From the NCBI GenBank assembly GCA_016282455.1, contig JAEEKM010000348.1:1-14610 (forward strand): 14,610 bases of DNA. The letters are read 5' to 3'. How positions within the stretch are numbered: the stretch's first letter is position 1; the number at the start of each line of letters is the position of its first letter. The notes under the pieces were generated by a model. That model did no database searches and was not told where the DNA came from. It was given only the letters and a program-made list of their open reading frames with translations. The position numbers and the translations under genes are program-made. The DNA comes from Treponema sp. Its GTDB lineage: Bacteria; Spirochaetota; Spirochaetia; Treponematales; Treponemataceae. This document shows positions 7,230-14,205 of the stretch, one piece after another.

Positions 7230-7634
7230 TTACTTTTTCTTAGCAAAACGGGCGGTGATTAACTTCCATATTTTCTTGAGCCACTTCCATATCCTCATAT
7301 ACCAGGGAGGATTGCGCAGTCTTTCCAGCCTGTGGTAGCCTTCAAGAAGTTCTTCCTCCGTAAATTCCTTGCGCTGGTTGTTTTCTTCAAGTTCCATTTC
7401 CAGCTGGTGTTCATCGCTTATTTCTTTTGTAAGAACTATGGCATTGATGGTTTCCCAGCCGAGTGCCTGTGCTGCCCTTAAACGCCGTTCGCCTGCAATA
7501 AGTTCATACTTGCAGTTTAGGGTGATTGGATTTAAAAGCCCGTAAGTGCGGAGACTCTGCTTTAACTGCTCCAAATCTCCCAAATCTTCGCGGACTCTTT
7601 TTTTCACCTTTATGTCGGCTATTTTTACAAGCAT
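7230..7634 (-). CDS. Small ParB N-terminal-domain protein with amphipathic C-terminal tail
   Basis: This 134-residue protein carries only the ParB/Spo0J N-terminal domain: a start like a ParB box I (VREDLGDLEQLKQSLRTYGL), box II ELIAGERRLRAAQALGW (44-60), and the ENNQRKEFTEEE segment (84-95) that follows in ParB. The helix-turn-helix DNA-binding domain and dimer domain of true ParB are absent. The last 24 residues (WYMRIWKWLKK and on) form a basic, Trp-rich, probably amphipathic helix that could bind membrane. The frame extends to GTG at 7643, but ATG at 7634 has AGGTGG 5 nt upstream. It follows the pbp1A stop by 9 nt, so the two are probably one operon. It is unlikely to be the chromosome-segregation ParB, and I cannot name its job. 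Confidence 0.85.
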   Translation of the reverse strand: MLVKIADIKVKKRVREDLGDLEQLKQSLRTYGLLNPITLNCKYELIAGERRLRAAQALGWETINAIVLTKEISDEHQLEMELEENNQRKEFTEEELLEGYHRLERLRNPPWYMRIWKWLKKIWKLITARFAKKK

Positions 7635-7643
7635 TGGCACCAC

Positions 7644-10268
7644 CTAATCCAAAAGCCAGTTTGAAAAATCATCAGGATCTTCGTTACCCTGGGGAAGTTC
7701 CAGTTCATCTTTTGTAATTCCCTGTTCTGCCATGGTTTTGTCAGACTTAAGGAATTCAATATCAAAGCCAAGGGGACTTGTGTCCAAAGCTCCCACGTTG
7801 TAACTGAAACCTGTCTGCATGCGGGCGTGCCTTAGGCGCACTTCTCCATAAGCACCTGTAACTGCACCTGAGTGCTTACTGCAGGGTTCCGTAGGTTCAG
7901 TGCCCGGGAAGTAGTAGGCGGTAAGTTTGTGTTCTTCTCCGCACTCGGGGGTAAGGAGACCGCCGCTTTCGGAACAGACATCAAGTTCAATAAGACCAGC
8001 AGGAGGTTCTTCGCGGAAGTTTTTAAAGGGCTTGTCTTTATTTATTTCGTGCATGAAGTCGCCCCAGACAACACCTGCCAAAGTTGAACCTGTAATGGAA
8101 AGTCCAAGTGACTGACCCGGTCTGTCAAATCCAAACCAGAAGGCAGCAGTGTAATAGGGAGTAAAACCAACGGTCCATGCATCTGCCCAGTTCTGGGTAG
8201 TACCGGTTTTTCCTGCGGCAGGCATGATAAAGGGGTAACCGTTCTCGCCAATAAAGCGGAATTTATTTCCCTTGCCTTTTCTTTCTCCTGTCATGTAAAG
8301 GGTTGAATCCCAGTCTGAACCGTAGCGCAAAGTTCCTTTTTCAACAGTTTTCTTTAAGAGTTCCTGCATGATAAAGGCTGTTTCTTCGCTGACAATCTGT
8401 GCTTTTGCGCCCTTAGCCCTCTGAGCGGCCCTAACCTCTCTCTCGGGGTCAAGAATAATAGTTCCGTTTTTGTCTTCCACGTTGCGGATTGCAATGGGAA
8501 CAACTTCTGCACCATTGTTTGCGTAAGTGGCAAAGGCTTTTGCAACTTCCACCGGGCGCACAGAACAGACACCAAGACCAAGAGGATAAACCGGTTCAAA
8601 GTGACGTTCACGGAGTTCATTCTGAGGAATGCCAAGAAGTGAAGAAGTTCTCTTAATTGCTGAATCAAAACCGATTGCATCAAGAACTTTAAGTGAAGGA
8701 ACATTCATTGAATGTGCAAGGGCATACCAGAGGGGCACGTCTCCTTCCCACTGACCTTTAAAGTCCTGAGGAATATATGGAGAACCGTCTTCCTTATGGA
8801 AAACAATGGGTGTGTCGCTGATGATTGCAGTCATTGTTGCAGTGCGGCCTTCAATGGGAACCTTCTCGTCAATGGCGGCAGAATAATAGAGGGGTTTGAA
8901 AGTTGAACCAGGCTGAAGTCTTGCCTGAACTGCGCGGATAAACTGGTTTTCCTGATTGTATTCTGAACCGCCCACAAGTGCATCAATGTAGCCGGTGTTG
9001 TTTTCAAGGGCAATCATTGTTCCTTCGATAGTGGTGCGTTCGGCATCCTGTTTACTCTTTAAGTTTCCGCGGTTAACGACACTGGTTTTTAAAGTGTCCA
9101 TTCCGCAGAGCAGGGACATTACGTCAATAATGGGGTTAATTGTTTTTGTGTATTCGGCTTTTGCAATAACTTCCGCTCTCTGACCGCTCACCTTAAGGCT
9201 TGGAAGATCAAAGACTAAACTGATGAGTTCTGAAAGGGGAACATAAGTTTTAAAAGCATCTCCCTGACGGCGGGTAATGTTTCTCTGGTAAAGGCGGTTT
9301 GCCTGGCGGATGTAGACGGACATGAGTTCCTGTGCCGCTTTCTGATGACTTAAGTTTAAGGTGGTATTAACTGTGTAACCGCCTGTGTAAATGTCGTCTG
9401 TTCCGTAGAGCATGTCGCTTAAAGTACGGCGCACATATTCACTGAACCAGGGGGCTTCGTCTTCCCGCATTGCATAGGCAGAAGAATTTGTTCTTGTAAA
9501 ATCAAAACTTGCCCAGTAGTTGTCAAAACTTTCGTCAGCTTCTTCCCTTGTAATGTAACCTTCGGAAACCATGGCATTAAGAACTGTCTGCTGTCTGTCC
9601 ATGGCACGGTTTGGATGTTCAAAGGGATTGTAGAAGGCAGGGTTTGAAAGCTGAATGACAAGAATTGCCGCTTCGGCAGGTGTAATCTCCATTGCAGAAT
9701 GTCCGAAGTAATATTTACTTGCTGCGTTTACACCGTAAGTTCCGCCTCCAAAATAAATGCGGTTAAGGTAATGTTCAAGAATCTCGTTTTTGGAATAGCG
9801 GCGTTCCATCTGGACTGCCCACCAGAGTTCCTTGAGTTTACGCTTGTAGGAATAGTCAGAACGGTCACAGTAAAGGGTACCTGCAATCTGCTGGGTTAAA
9901 GTTGAACCACCGCCCAGAGAACGGTTAGTGAGTTTACCAACAATGGCACGCATGATTGCTTTAAGGGTGTAACCGTGATGTGTATAGAAAGAACGGTCTT
10001 CACGTGTAATGAGGGCATCTACCATGTGCTGGGGCAGACGTCCAAAGGCGATTATTTCACGCTTTTCATCACTGGCAAATTCTGTAATGAGTTCTCCGTT
10101 CACATCAAGAAGTTTTGTGGGGAGAGCGGTATCAAAATCAGTAAAGTTTTCTGTATTTTCTGTATTTATAGTAACAGCCAGTCCCCTGCCTAAAAGAGCC
10201 CCGAACAATACTGCATTAAAAAGCAGCAGGGCCACAAGCACGAACGGCCAGACCTTTCGTTTTTCCAT
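7644..10268 (-). CDS. pbp1A: Penicillin-binding protein 1A (bifunctional glycosyltransferase/transpeptidase)
   Basis: This class A PBP polymerises lipid II and cross-links peptidoglycan at the outer face of the inner membrane. Of 874 residues, 7-32 form the membrane anchor. The GT51 glycosyltransferase domain spans about 60-230: catalytic Glu90 in EDRSFYTHHG, GGSTLTQQ (120-127), and EILEHYLNRIYFGG (162-175) with Glu165. The transpeptidase domain spans about 415-740: STFK with nucleophile Ser455 and Lys458, SMN at 520-522, and KTGTT at 687-691. All catalytic motifs are intact. A Cys-containing C-terminal extension (C765, C776, C796) follows. No Shine-Dalgarno sequence precedes the ATG; a strong promoter ends 8 nt upstream, so the message is probably leaderless. 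The ParB-domain gene is next in the same direction. Confidence 0.97.
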   Translation of the reverse strand: MEKRKVWPFVLVALLLFNAVLFGALLGRGLAVTINTENTENFTDFDTALPTKLLDVNGELITEFASDEKREIIAFGRLPQHMVDALITREDRSFYTHHGYTLKAIMRAIVGKLTNRSLGGGSTLTQQIAGTLYCDRSDYSYKRKLKELWWAVQMERRYSKNEILEHYLNRIYFGGGTYGVNAASKYYFGHSAMEITPAEAAILVIQLSNPAFYNPFEHPNRAMDRQQTVLNAMVSEGYITREEADESFDNYWASFDFTRTNSSAYAMREDEAPWFSEYVRRTLSDMLYGTDDIYTGGYTVNTTLNLSHQKAAQELMSVYIRQANRLYQRNITRRQGDAFKTYVPLSELISLVFDLPSLKVSGQRAEVIAKAEYTKTINPIIDVMSLLCGMDTLKTSVVNRGNLKSKQDAERTTIEGTMIALENNTGYIDALVGGSEYNQENQFIRAVQARLQPGSTFKPLYYSAAIDEKVPIEGRTATMTAIISDTPIVFHKEDGSPYIPQDFKGQWEGDVPLWYALAHSMNVPSLKVLDAIGFDSAIKRTSSLLGIPQNELRERHFEPVYPLGLGVCSVRPVEVAKAFATYANNGAEVVPIAIRNVEDKNGTIILDPEREVRAAQRAKGAKAQIVSEETAFIMQELLKKTVEKGTLRYGSDWDSTLYMTGERKGKGNKFRFIGENGYPFIMPAAGKTGTTQNWADAWTVGFTPYYTAAFWFGFDRPGQSLGLSITGSTLAGVVWGDFMHEINKDKPFKNFREEPPAGLIELDVCSESGGLLTPECGEEHKLTAYYFPGTEPTEPCSKHSGAVTGAYGEVRLRHARMQTGFSYNVGALDTSPLGFDIEFLKSDKTMAEQGITKDELELPQGNEDPDDFSNWLLD

Positions 10269-10276
10269 ATTTTACA

Positions 10277-10305
10277 ATGATATTTGAAATAAAGATAAGT
10301 GTCAA
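10277..10305 (-). promoter_or_regulatory. Strong sigma-70-type promoter of pbp1A
   Basis: On the minus strand a perfect -35 box TTGACA (10300-10305), a 17-nt spacer and TATCAT (5 of 6 match, 10277-10282) stand 8 nt before the pbp1A ATG at 10268. The start site would fall within a few bases of the ATG, and no ribosome binding site is present. Confidence 0.82.
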
Positions 10306-10368
10306 TTATGTCTGTGGGTGATAAAGAATTCAGAAAAATAAAACTTTGCAAATGAACATATAAGACAA

Positions 10369-10500
10369 ATGTCCGCCTTCACTCCCGCCGGGAACCCACT
10401 ACGAAAAAAGGCTCGCTTGAAGCTTCGCTGCGAATACCGCGCTTTGCTCGCTTGTGCAGATTTTTTTTCGCAGTGGAACCCCGGCTCCATTACGGCGTAC
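10369..10500. repeat. GC-rich palindromic intergenic element 1
   Basis: This is a GC-rich island in AT-rich flanks upstream of pbp1A. Inverted arms at 10387-10409 and 10463-10485 match at 19 of 23 positions (GCCGGG, CCACT and CGAAAAAA shared). Between them lies a direct repeat GCTCGCTTG (10411-10419 and 10446-10454) and a GAAGCTTC palindrome. Short frames on both strands cross it but none has gene-like features. It is probably a non-coding repeat of the REP or MITE type. ATGTCCGCC and CTTCACTCCCGC at its left edge recur in element 2. Confidence 0.6.
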
Positions 10501-10623
10501 ATTCACATTTTATTACAGAACTTAAAGTTTAGTATCTTTTTCATCGACACTATATAATCAGAATTGAAAAAACACCTGTTATAAAAACTACTGTTTATTT
10601 ATACAAACAATAAATTATAATAG

Positions 10624-10792
10624 AAACTGGCACGTAACGGAGCAGCAGCCGGCATGGGTGCCACTTTGTAGCCGCAGTAATCATCCATGCATGCAAACTT
10701 GATTGTGGGTCAAAAATTCATTGTCCGATAGATGTCCGCCTACAACCGTGGCCGGCCCCGTGGCGGATGCTGCGGGAGTGAAGTGCCAGTTT
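10624..10792. repeat. GC-rich intergenic element 2 with 10-bp terminal inverted repeats
   Basis: This 169-nt island is bounded by a perfect inverted pair, AAACTGGCAC (10624-10633) and GTGCCAGTTT (10783-10792); similarity extends imperfectly inward (AGCAGCAGCC against CGCAGCATCC). An inner 6-bp pair TGGCAC/GTGCCA (10628-10663) could fold alternatively. No transposase or convincing gene lies inside. It lies between the tsaD stop and pbp1A. It looks like a small non-autonomous element or structured repeat. The AT-rich stretch between the two islands (10501-10623) shows nothing I can name. Confidence 0.55.
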
Positions 10793-10844
10793 GTCTTTAT
10801 GAATACATTTATTTATAATAACGTAATTTTTCAAATCTGGTGCT

Positions 10845-11882
10845 TTATCGCCGGCCAAAGGCCTCGAGGTTGGCAAGTCCGCGCTTGAACTGGGGAATAC
10901 GGGCACAGGCAGTTGTGTCCAGCGGAGAAGTTTCGCCCCTGGCAAGGAAGTGGTAGGCTACACCGGCAATCATGGCACCGTTGTCACCACAGAGTTTTAA
11001 CGGTGGGAAAATGCAGTTAAGTTCCTTGTGTTCTGCGAGCATGGCACGAAGACGGGAGTTTGCCGCAACACCACCGCCTGCAACAACAGTGGTAAGACCA
11101 GTGTCCTCTACCGCACGCAGAAGACGGCTCACCAAAGTACGGCAGGCAGTTTCCTGGAAAGAAGCCGCAATGTTTGCAACACTCTTTTCATACCCCTTAT
11201 TCAAAAAATATTCGCTCTGGTGAATTACCGCAGTTTTAAGTCCGCTGAAGGAAACATCATATCTGTGCTCACCCTTGTCCATTTTGGGAACAGGGAATGA
11301 ATAAGCCTTGGGGTCACCTTCTTTGGAAAGCTTATCAATAATAACTCCTCCCGGGTACCCCAAATCATAAAACTTAGCAACTTTGTCAAAGGCTTCGCCA
11401 ACGCTGTCATCTATTGTAGTACCAAGAACTTCAAGATCATCAAAGCCCTTAACTTTTGCAATAATACTATGACCGCCGCTTACAAGAAGACCAATGTAGG
11501 GGTAAGGAATATCGTTTACAAGATGGGCCGCATACATGTGTCCCAGCATGTGGTTCACTGCATAAAAAGGTTTACCTGTAGCCCAGGCGAGGGTCTTTCC
11601 AAAAGTAAGTCCCACAAGAAGACTTCCCATAAGACCAGGTCTGTTTGTGGCCGCAATGGCATCTACGTCATCGAGGGAAAGTTTTGCTTCTTCAAGAGAC
11701 TGGCGCACTACCGGCAGAATCCATTCGGCATGCTTACGGCTTGCAATCTCCGGCACAACCCCTTTATAAATCTGATGAAAAGGAATCTGAGTGGCAACAA
11801 CATTACTCAAAATCTCATGTCCATCTTTAACAATAGCGGCCGCCGTCTCGTCACAAGAACTTTCTATACCTAAAACTAACAT
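10845..11882 (-). CDS. tsaD: tRNA N6-threonylcarbamoyladenosine transferase TsaD
   Basis: TsaD transfers threonylcarbamoyl from TC-AMP to adenosine 37 of ANN-reading tRNAs, working with TsaB and TsaE in the cytoplasm. The 345-residue product opens with the ASKHA-fold signature LGIESSCDETAAAIV. It has the metal-binding HMLGH motif (H111, H115), LVSGGHS (133-139), FSGLKTAV (212-219), the GGGVAAN loop (270-276) and the third metal ligand D300 in CGDNGAM. The frame is open to 11951, but ATG at 11882 is the right start: GAGGGG lies 7 nt upstream and the protein then begins MLVLGIESSCDE as in homologues. A terminator lies directly upstream, so expression needs readthrough or an unseen promoter. Confidence 0.98.
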   Translation of the reverse strand: MLVLGIESSCDETAAAIVKDGHEILSNVVATQIPFHQIYKGVVPEIASRKHAEWILPVVRQSLEEAKLSLDDVDAIAATNRPGLMGSLLVGLTFGKTLAWATGKPFYAVNHMLGHMYAAHLVNDIPYPYIGLLVSGGHSIIAKVKGFDDLEVLGTTIDDSVGEAFDKVAKFYDLGYPGGVIIDKLSKEGDPKAYSFPVPKMDKGEHRYDVSFSGLKTAVIHQSEYFLNKGYEKSVANIAASFQETACRTLVSRLLRAVEDTGLTTVVAGGGVAANSRLRAMLAEHKELNCIFPPLKLCGDNGAMIAGVAYHFLARGETSPLDTTACARIPQFKRGLANLEAFGRR

Positions 11883-11895
11883 AATAATACCCCTC

Positions 11896-11920
11896 AAAAA
11901 AATGCGCCATGGAGGGCGCA
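11896..11920 (-). terminator. Rho-independent terminator after the deacetylase gene, at the tsaD leader
   Basis: On the minus strand TGCGCC (11915-11920), a 6-nt loop and GGCGCA (11903-11908) are followed at once by seven T (11896-11902). It lies 27 nt after the deacetylase stop. The T run ends right at the tsaD ribosome binding site (GAGGGG), so it may limit or attenuate tsaD transcription. Confidence 0.8.
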
Positions 11921-11947
11921 GCATTTGTTTTGCAAAATGAATAAAAA

Positions 11948-13294
11948 TCACAGCCCCAGTTTTGAAGGAGTTGTAATCACATAGCCTGCCTTTACAAGAT
12001 AAGGATAAATATCCGAAAGCAGGACAGGAAGTATTTTCGCGGATTTATCAACATGACCTATAATCACGGCGTATCCGTTTTTGTTTGCAACGTTAAGACC
12101 TTTATAAAGTTCAGTAAGCATTGCATCTCTGTCCACTGTATTATCCAGAAAAGGAGCAAACCTCGCAAGATAGTTCATGTCCCTTTCAAGGGTTGCAGCA
12201 GGAACTGAAGTCTGTGCGCTGGTACGGGAGTCAAGAAAATAAATTCCCCTCTCATTTGCAACCTCAAGTACAGCCCCTATTTTAGTTTTATTTTCTGTAA
12301 TAAGGGAACCTTCATGATTATTCATTCCCCTTACACCAGGACCTATCTCATCAAGATTTTCTTTTATCGTTATAGCAATCTCGCTAGTTGACATGTCAGG
12401 AAGTATTGCCCCAGGACCAGGATTTGGAACGATACCGCTGGGATAATTGTGAGCCTGCATGGGCTGATGAAGAATCAGTTCTTTTCCACTCTGTCTTACA
12501 ACATAAGCGCAGTCCTTTGAATGACTGAGCCTTGGCAGAACTGCAATCGTAATCGGAAAAGGAAGTGCCGCATATTTTTTTACATTCGCCACATTCTCCC
12601 CTGCATCATCAATTACAAAACAAAGCTTTGCTCCGTTAACTGCAGGCGGAATGTTAAAAAGTTTTTTCTTCGCTTCCTCAAGTTCCCTGTCTCCGGCGGA
12701 AACAGTTCCAATAGAAGCAATATGCGAATCTGTATTTTTTGTTTCAGTAGAATTGGTCGTTACAGCAGTATTTGTTTTTGAAGCGGCAGTATTTGTTTTT
12801 ACCGACGGCTGTTCTTTTACCTGACTCTGAACTTTTTTTTCAGTTGCAGAAGTCTTTGTTGCAGAAGTAGTTTTTGAAACAGCACTTTCCGTTTTCTGAT
12901 TTTGAGTCTTTGTTTCAGAAGAAGAGTTCTTTACAGTGTTTGTCTTTGCCACAGCAGTTTCATTTGTCTGACTCTGAACTTTTTTGTCAGCAGCGGAAGT
13001 TTTTGAAGAAGAACTTTCTGTTTTCTGACTCTGATTTTTCTTTTCAGACTTCGGTTCAGCCGTCTGCTTTTTTGGAGAAAAGATTTTTTCTGCCGCCACA
13101 GAGTTTTCGAAAGAAGAGTCTGAGTTTGCAAAAGTAAAAAAACTAAAAGCAAGAAAGGCAGCGCTTAACACACAGATTGTAACTGCCAGAGCAAACACTG
13201 CCCTTGCATTAAGCTTAACTTTCCTGCTTTTTTTTCGAGATGTACGTCTTTTACCTGATGTTCCACGCTTTGCAGAAGACTTTCTTTGAGCCAT
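11948..13294 (-). CDS. Membrane-anchored divergent polysaccharide deacetylase family protein (YibQ-like)
   Basis: This 448-residue protein has a strongly basic cytoplasmic N-terminus (1-28), one transmembrane helix (about 30-54), a long Ser/Thr/Lys/Gln low-complexity spacer (about 58-200), and a C-terminal divergent polysaccharide deacetylase domain (about 218-448). Visible family blocks are LCFVIDDAG (224-232), ITIAVLPRLSHS (248-259), LILHQPMQAH (273-282), GMNNHEGS (323-330), FLDSRTS (353-359) and IGHVDKS (412-418). The domain should lie outside the inner membrane, where it may act on cell-wall or other glycans; the substrate is unknown for this family. No Shine-Dalgarno sequence is present; a promoter ends 7 nt before the ATG. 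It follows the sigma-factor gene by 37 nt and ends at a terminator. Confidence 0.9.
   Translation of the reverse strand: MAQRKSSAKRGTSGKRRTSRKKSRKVKLNARAVFALAVTICVLSAAFLAFSFFTFANSDSSFENSVAAEKIFSPKKQTAEPKSEKKNQSQKTESSSSKTSAADKKVQSQTNETAVAKTNTVKNSSSETKTQNQKTESAVSKTTSATKTSATEKKVQSQVKEQPSVKTNTAASKTNTAVTTNSTETKNTDSHIASIGTVSAGDRELEEAKKKLFNIPPAVNGAKLCFVIDDAGENVANVKKYAALPFPITIAVLPRLSHSKDCAYVVRQSGKELILHQPMQAHNYPSGIVPNPGPGAILPDMSTSEIAITIKENLDEIGPGVRGMNNHEGSLITENKTKIGAVLEVANERGIYFLDSRTSAQTSVPAATLERDMNYLARFAPFLDNTVDRDAMLTELYKGLNVANKNGYAVIIGHVDKSAKILPVLLSDIYPYLVKAGYVITTPSKLGL
12765..13036 (-). repeat. Duplicated low-complexity spacer in the deacetylase gene
   Basis: Spacer residues 87-120 and 132-169 are imperfect copies: QKTES, KKVQSQ and KTNT recur in the same order. 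In the DNA an 18-nt string beginning ctgactctgaac occurs at 12821-12838 and 12968-12985, 147 nt (49 codons) apart. A 15-nt string repeats at 12765-12779 and 12786-12800 (7-codon period). Both periods keep the frame, so length can vary without breaking the gene. Confidence 0.7.
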
Positions 13295-13301
13295 GGAACA
13301 G

Positions 13302-13330
13302 AGTATAGATAAAAGTTATGAAAATTGCAA
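13302..13330 (-). promoter_or_regulatory. Internal sigma-70-type promoter of the deacetylase gene
   Basis: On the minus strand TTGCAA (-35, 13325-13330), a 17-nt spacer and TATACT (-10, 13302-13307) end 7 nt before the ATG at 13294. The -35 box begins just after the sigma-factor stop. Both boxes are imperfect, but the geometry equals that of the pbp1A and flbD promoters and there is no ribosome binding site. Confidence 0.55.
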
Positions 13331-13331
13331 C

Positions 13332-14150
13332 TTACATTGCACGGGCTTTTGTTGCAGCAAGCCTCATGTGTCTCATTGCACGAATCTCAGTCTGACGGAC
13401 AGCTTCAGGACTAACACCGATTATGGAACTGATTTCCCTGAGTGTTTTTCCCCTCATTTCACCTTCAAAGTTAAAGCGGTACCAGAGAACTTTCTGTTCA
13501 TTGCGGGAAAGGGTTCTCATGAGTTCACGAACACCGCATTTTTCCTCTTCGCGAAGAAGATGCTGCTCTGGTGTACAGGCGGTATCAGGAATAAGGTCTG
13601 CAAGTGAAACTGAGTTATCACTGTCGCCTGTTTCCATGTCAAGGGAAGCAAAAGTGTAGGCATACTGCATGCACTCCTTGATTTTTTCTTCGCTTACGCC
13701 AAGGAAAAGGGCTACTTCTTTTAAAGAAGGTTCATGACCGCTCTGCTGGAAAAGCACGCCCTGTGCAGCCTGCACCTTGCGGATAAGGTCATCCTTGCGG
13801 TGGGGAACTGTAATGCAGGTTCCGTGTGAGTTTGCATAGCGGAGCATATACTGGGCAATCCAGGGATATGCATAGGTTGAAAAGCGGGTATTGTATGAAA
13901 AATGATACTTTTCTGCGGCAACCATAAGGCCCATGTTACCTTCCTGAATCAGATCCATGATTGGAAGTTTTGTAGCCATGAACTTGTGGGCAATGCTCAC
14001 TACAAGGCGGAGGTTTGAATTAACCAGCATATGTACTGCATTTTTATTGCCTGACTGAATCTTCTTAGAAAGGGAAGCTTCTTCTTCTGCACTCAAAAGG
14101 GGATAACGCTGCACCTGGCTCATGTATGAAGCAGGTATTTCTTTTTCCAT
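13332..14150 (-). CDS. Sigma-70 family RNA polymerase sigma factor (alternative, no region 1.1)
   Basis: This 272-residue sigma factor recruits RNA polymerase to specific promoters. Region 2 spans about 40-110: NLRLVVSIAHKF, the core-binding DLIQEGNMGLM (66-76), and the -10-reading helix STYAYPWIAQYMLRY (91-105), where primary sigma factors have WWIRQAITR. Region 3 follows (about 115-185). Region 4 ends with a helix-turn-helix at about 235-263 (LREISSIIGVSPEAVRQ). It lacks region 1.1 and the long insert of housekeeping RpoD, so it is an alternative factor, similar in size to Borrelia RpoS. ATG at 14150 has AGGAGAGGA 6 nt upstream; the frame is open to an ATG at 14195, close to the predicted start site. 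A consensus sigma-54 promoter precedes it. I do not assign a symbol because RpoS, RpoH or another class cannot be settled by eye. Confidence 0.93.
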   Translation of the reverse strand: MEKEIPASYMSQVQRYPLLSAEEEASLSKKIQSGNKNAVHMLVNSNLRLVVSIAHKFMATKLPIMDLIQEGNMGLMVAAEKYHFSYNTRFSTYAYPWIAQYMLRYANSHGTCITVPHRKDDLIRKVQAAQGVLFQQSGHEPSLKEVALFLGVSEEKIKECMQYAYTFASLDMETGDSDNSVSLADLIPDTACTPEQHLLREEEKCGVRELMRTLSRNEQKVLWYRFNFEGEMRGKTLREISSIIGVSPEAVRQTEIRAMRHMRLAATKARAM

Positions 14151-14172
14151 AATTTTTCCTCTCCTCATGCCT

Positions 14173-14189
14173 GTTTTACGGGGTAAAAC
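14173..14189 (-). other. Perfect 7-bp hairpin in the sigma-factor leader
   Basis: On the minus strand GTTTTAC and GTAAAAC flank a CCC loop. The hairpin falls inside the roughly 45-nt leader expected from the sigma-54 promoter and ends 14 nt before the Shine-Dalgarno sequence. No T run follows, so it is not a terminator. A role in message stability or translation is an inference. Confidence 0.55.
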
Positions 14190-14205
14190 CTGCATACATT
14201 ACTAA

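Noticed and set aside
10302..10557. Short frames on both strands in the intergenic region upstream of pbp1A
   Set aside because: They run through palindromic repeat element 1, lack ribosome binding sites and show no recognisable domain.
10628..10643. TGGCACG at plus strand resembling a sigma-54 -24 element
   Set aside because: No TTGC stands at the required -12 position; it is part of the terminal inverted repeat of element 2.
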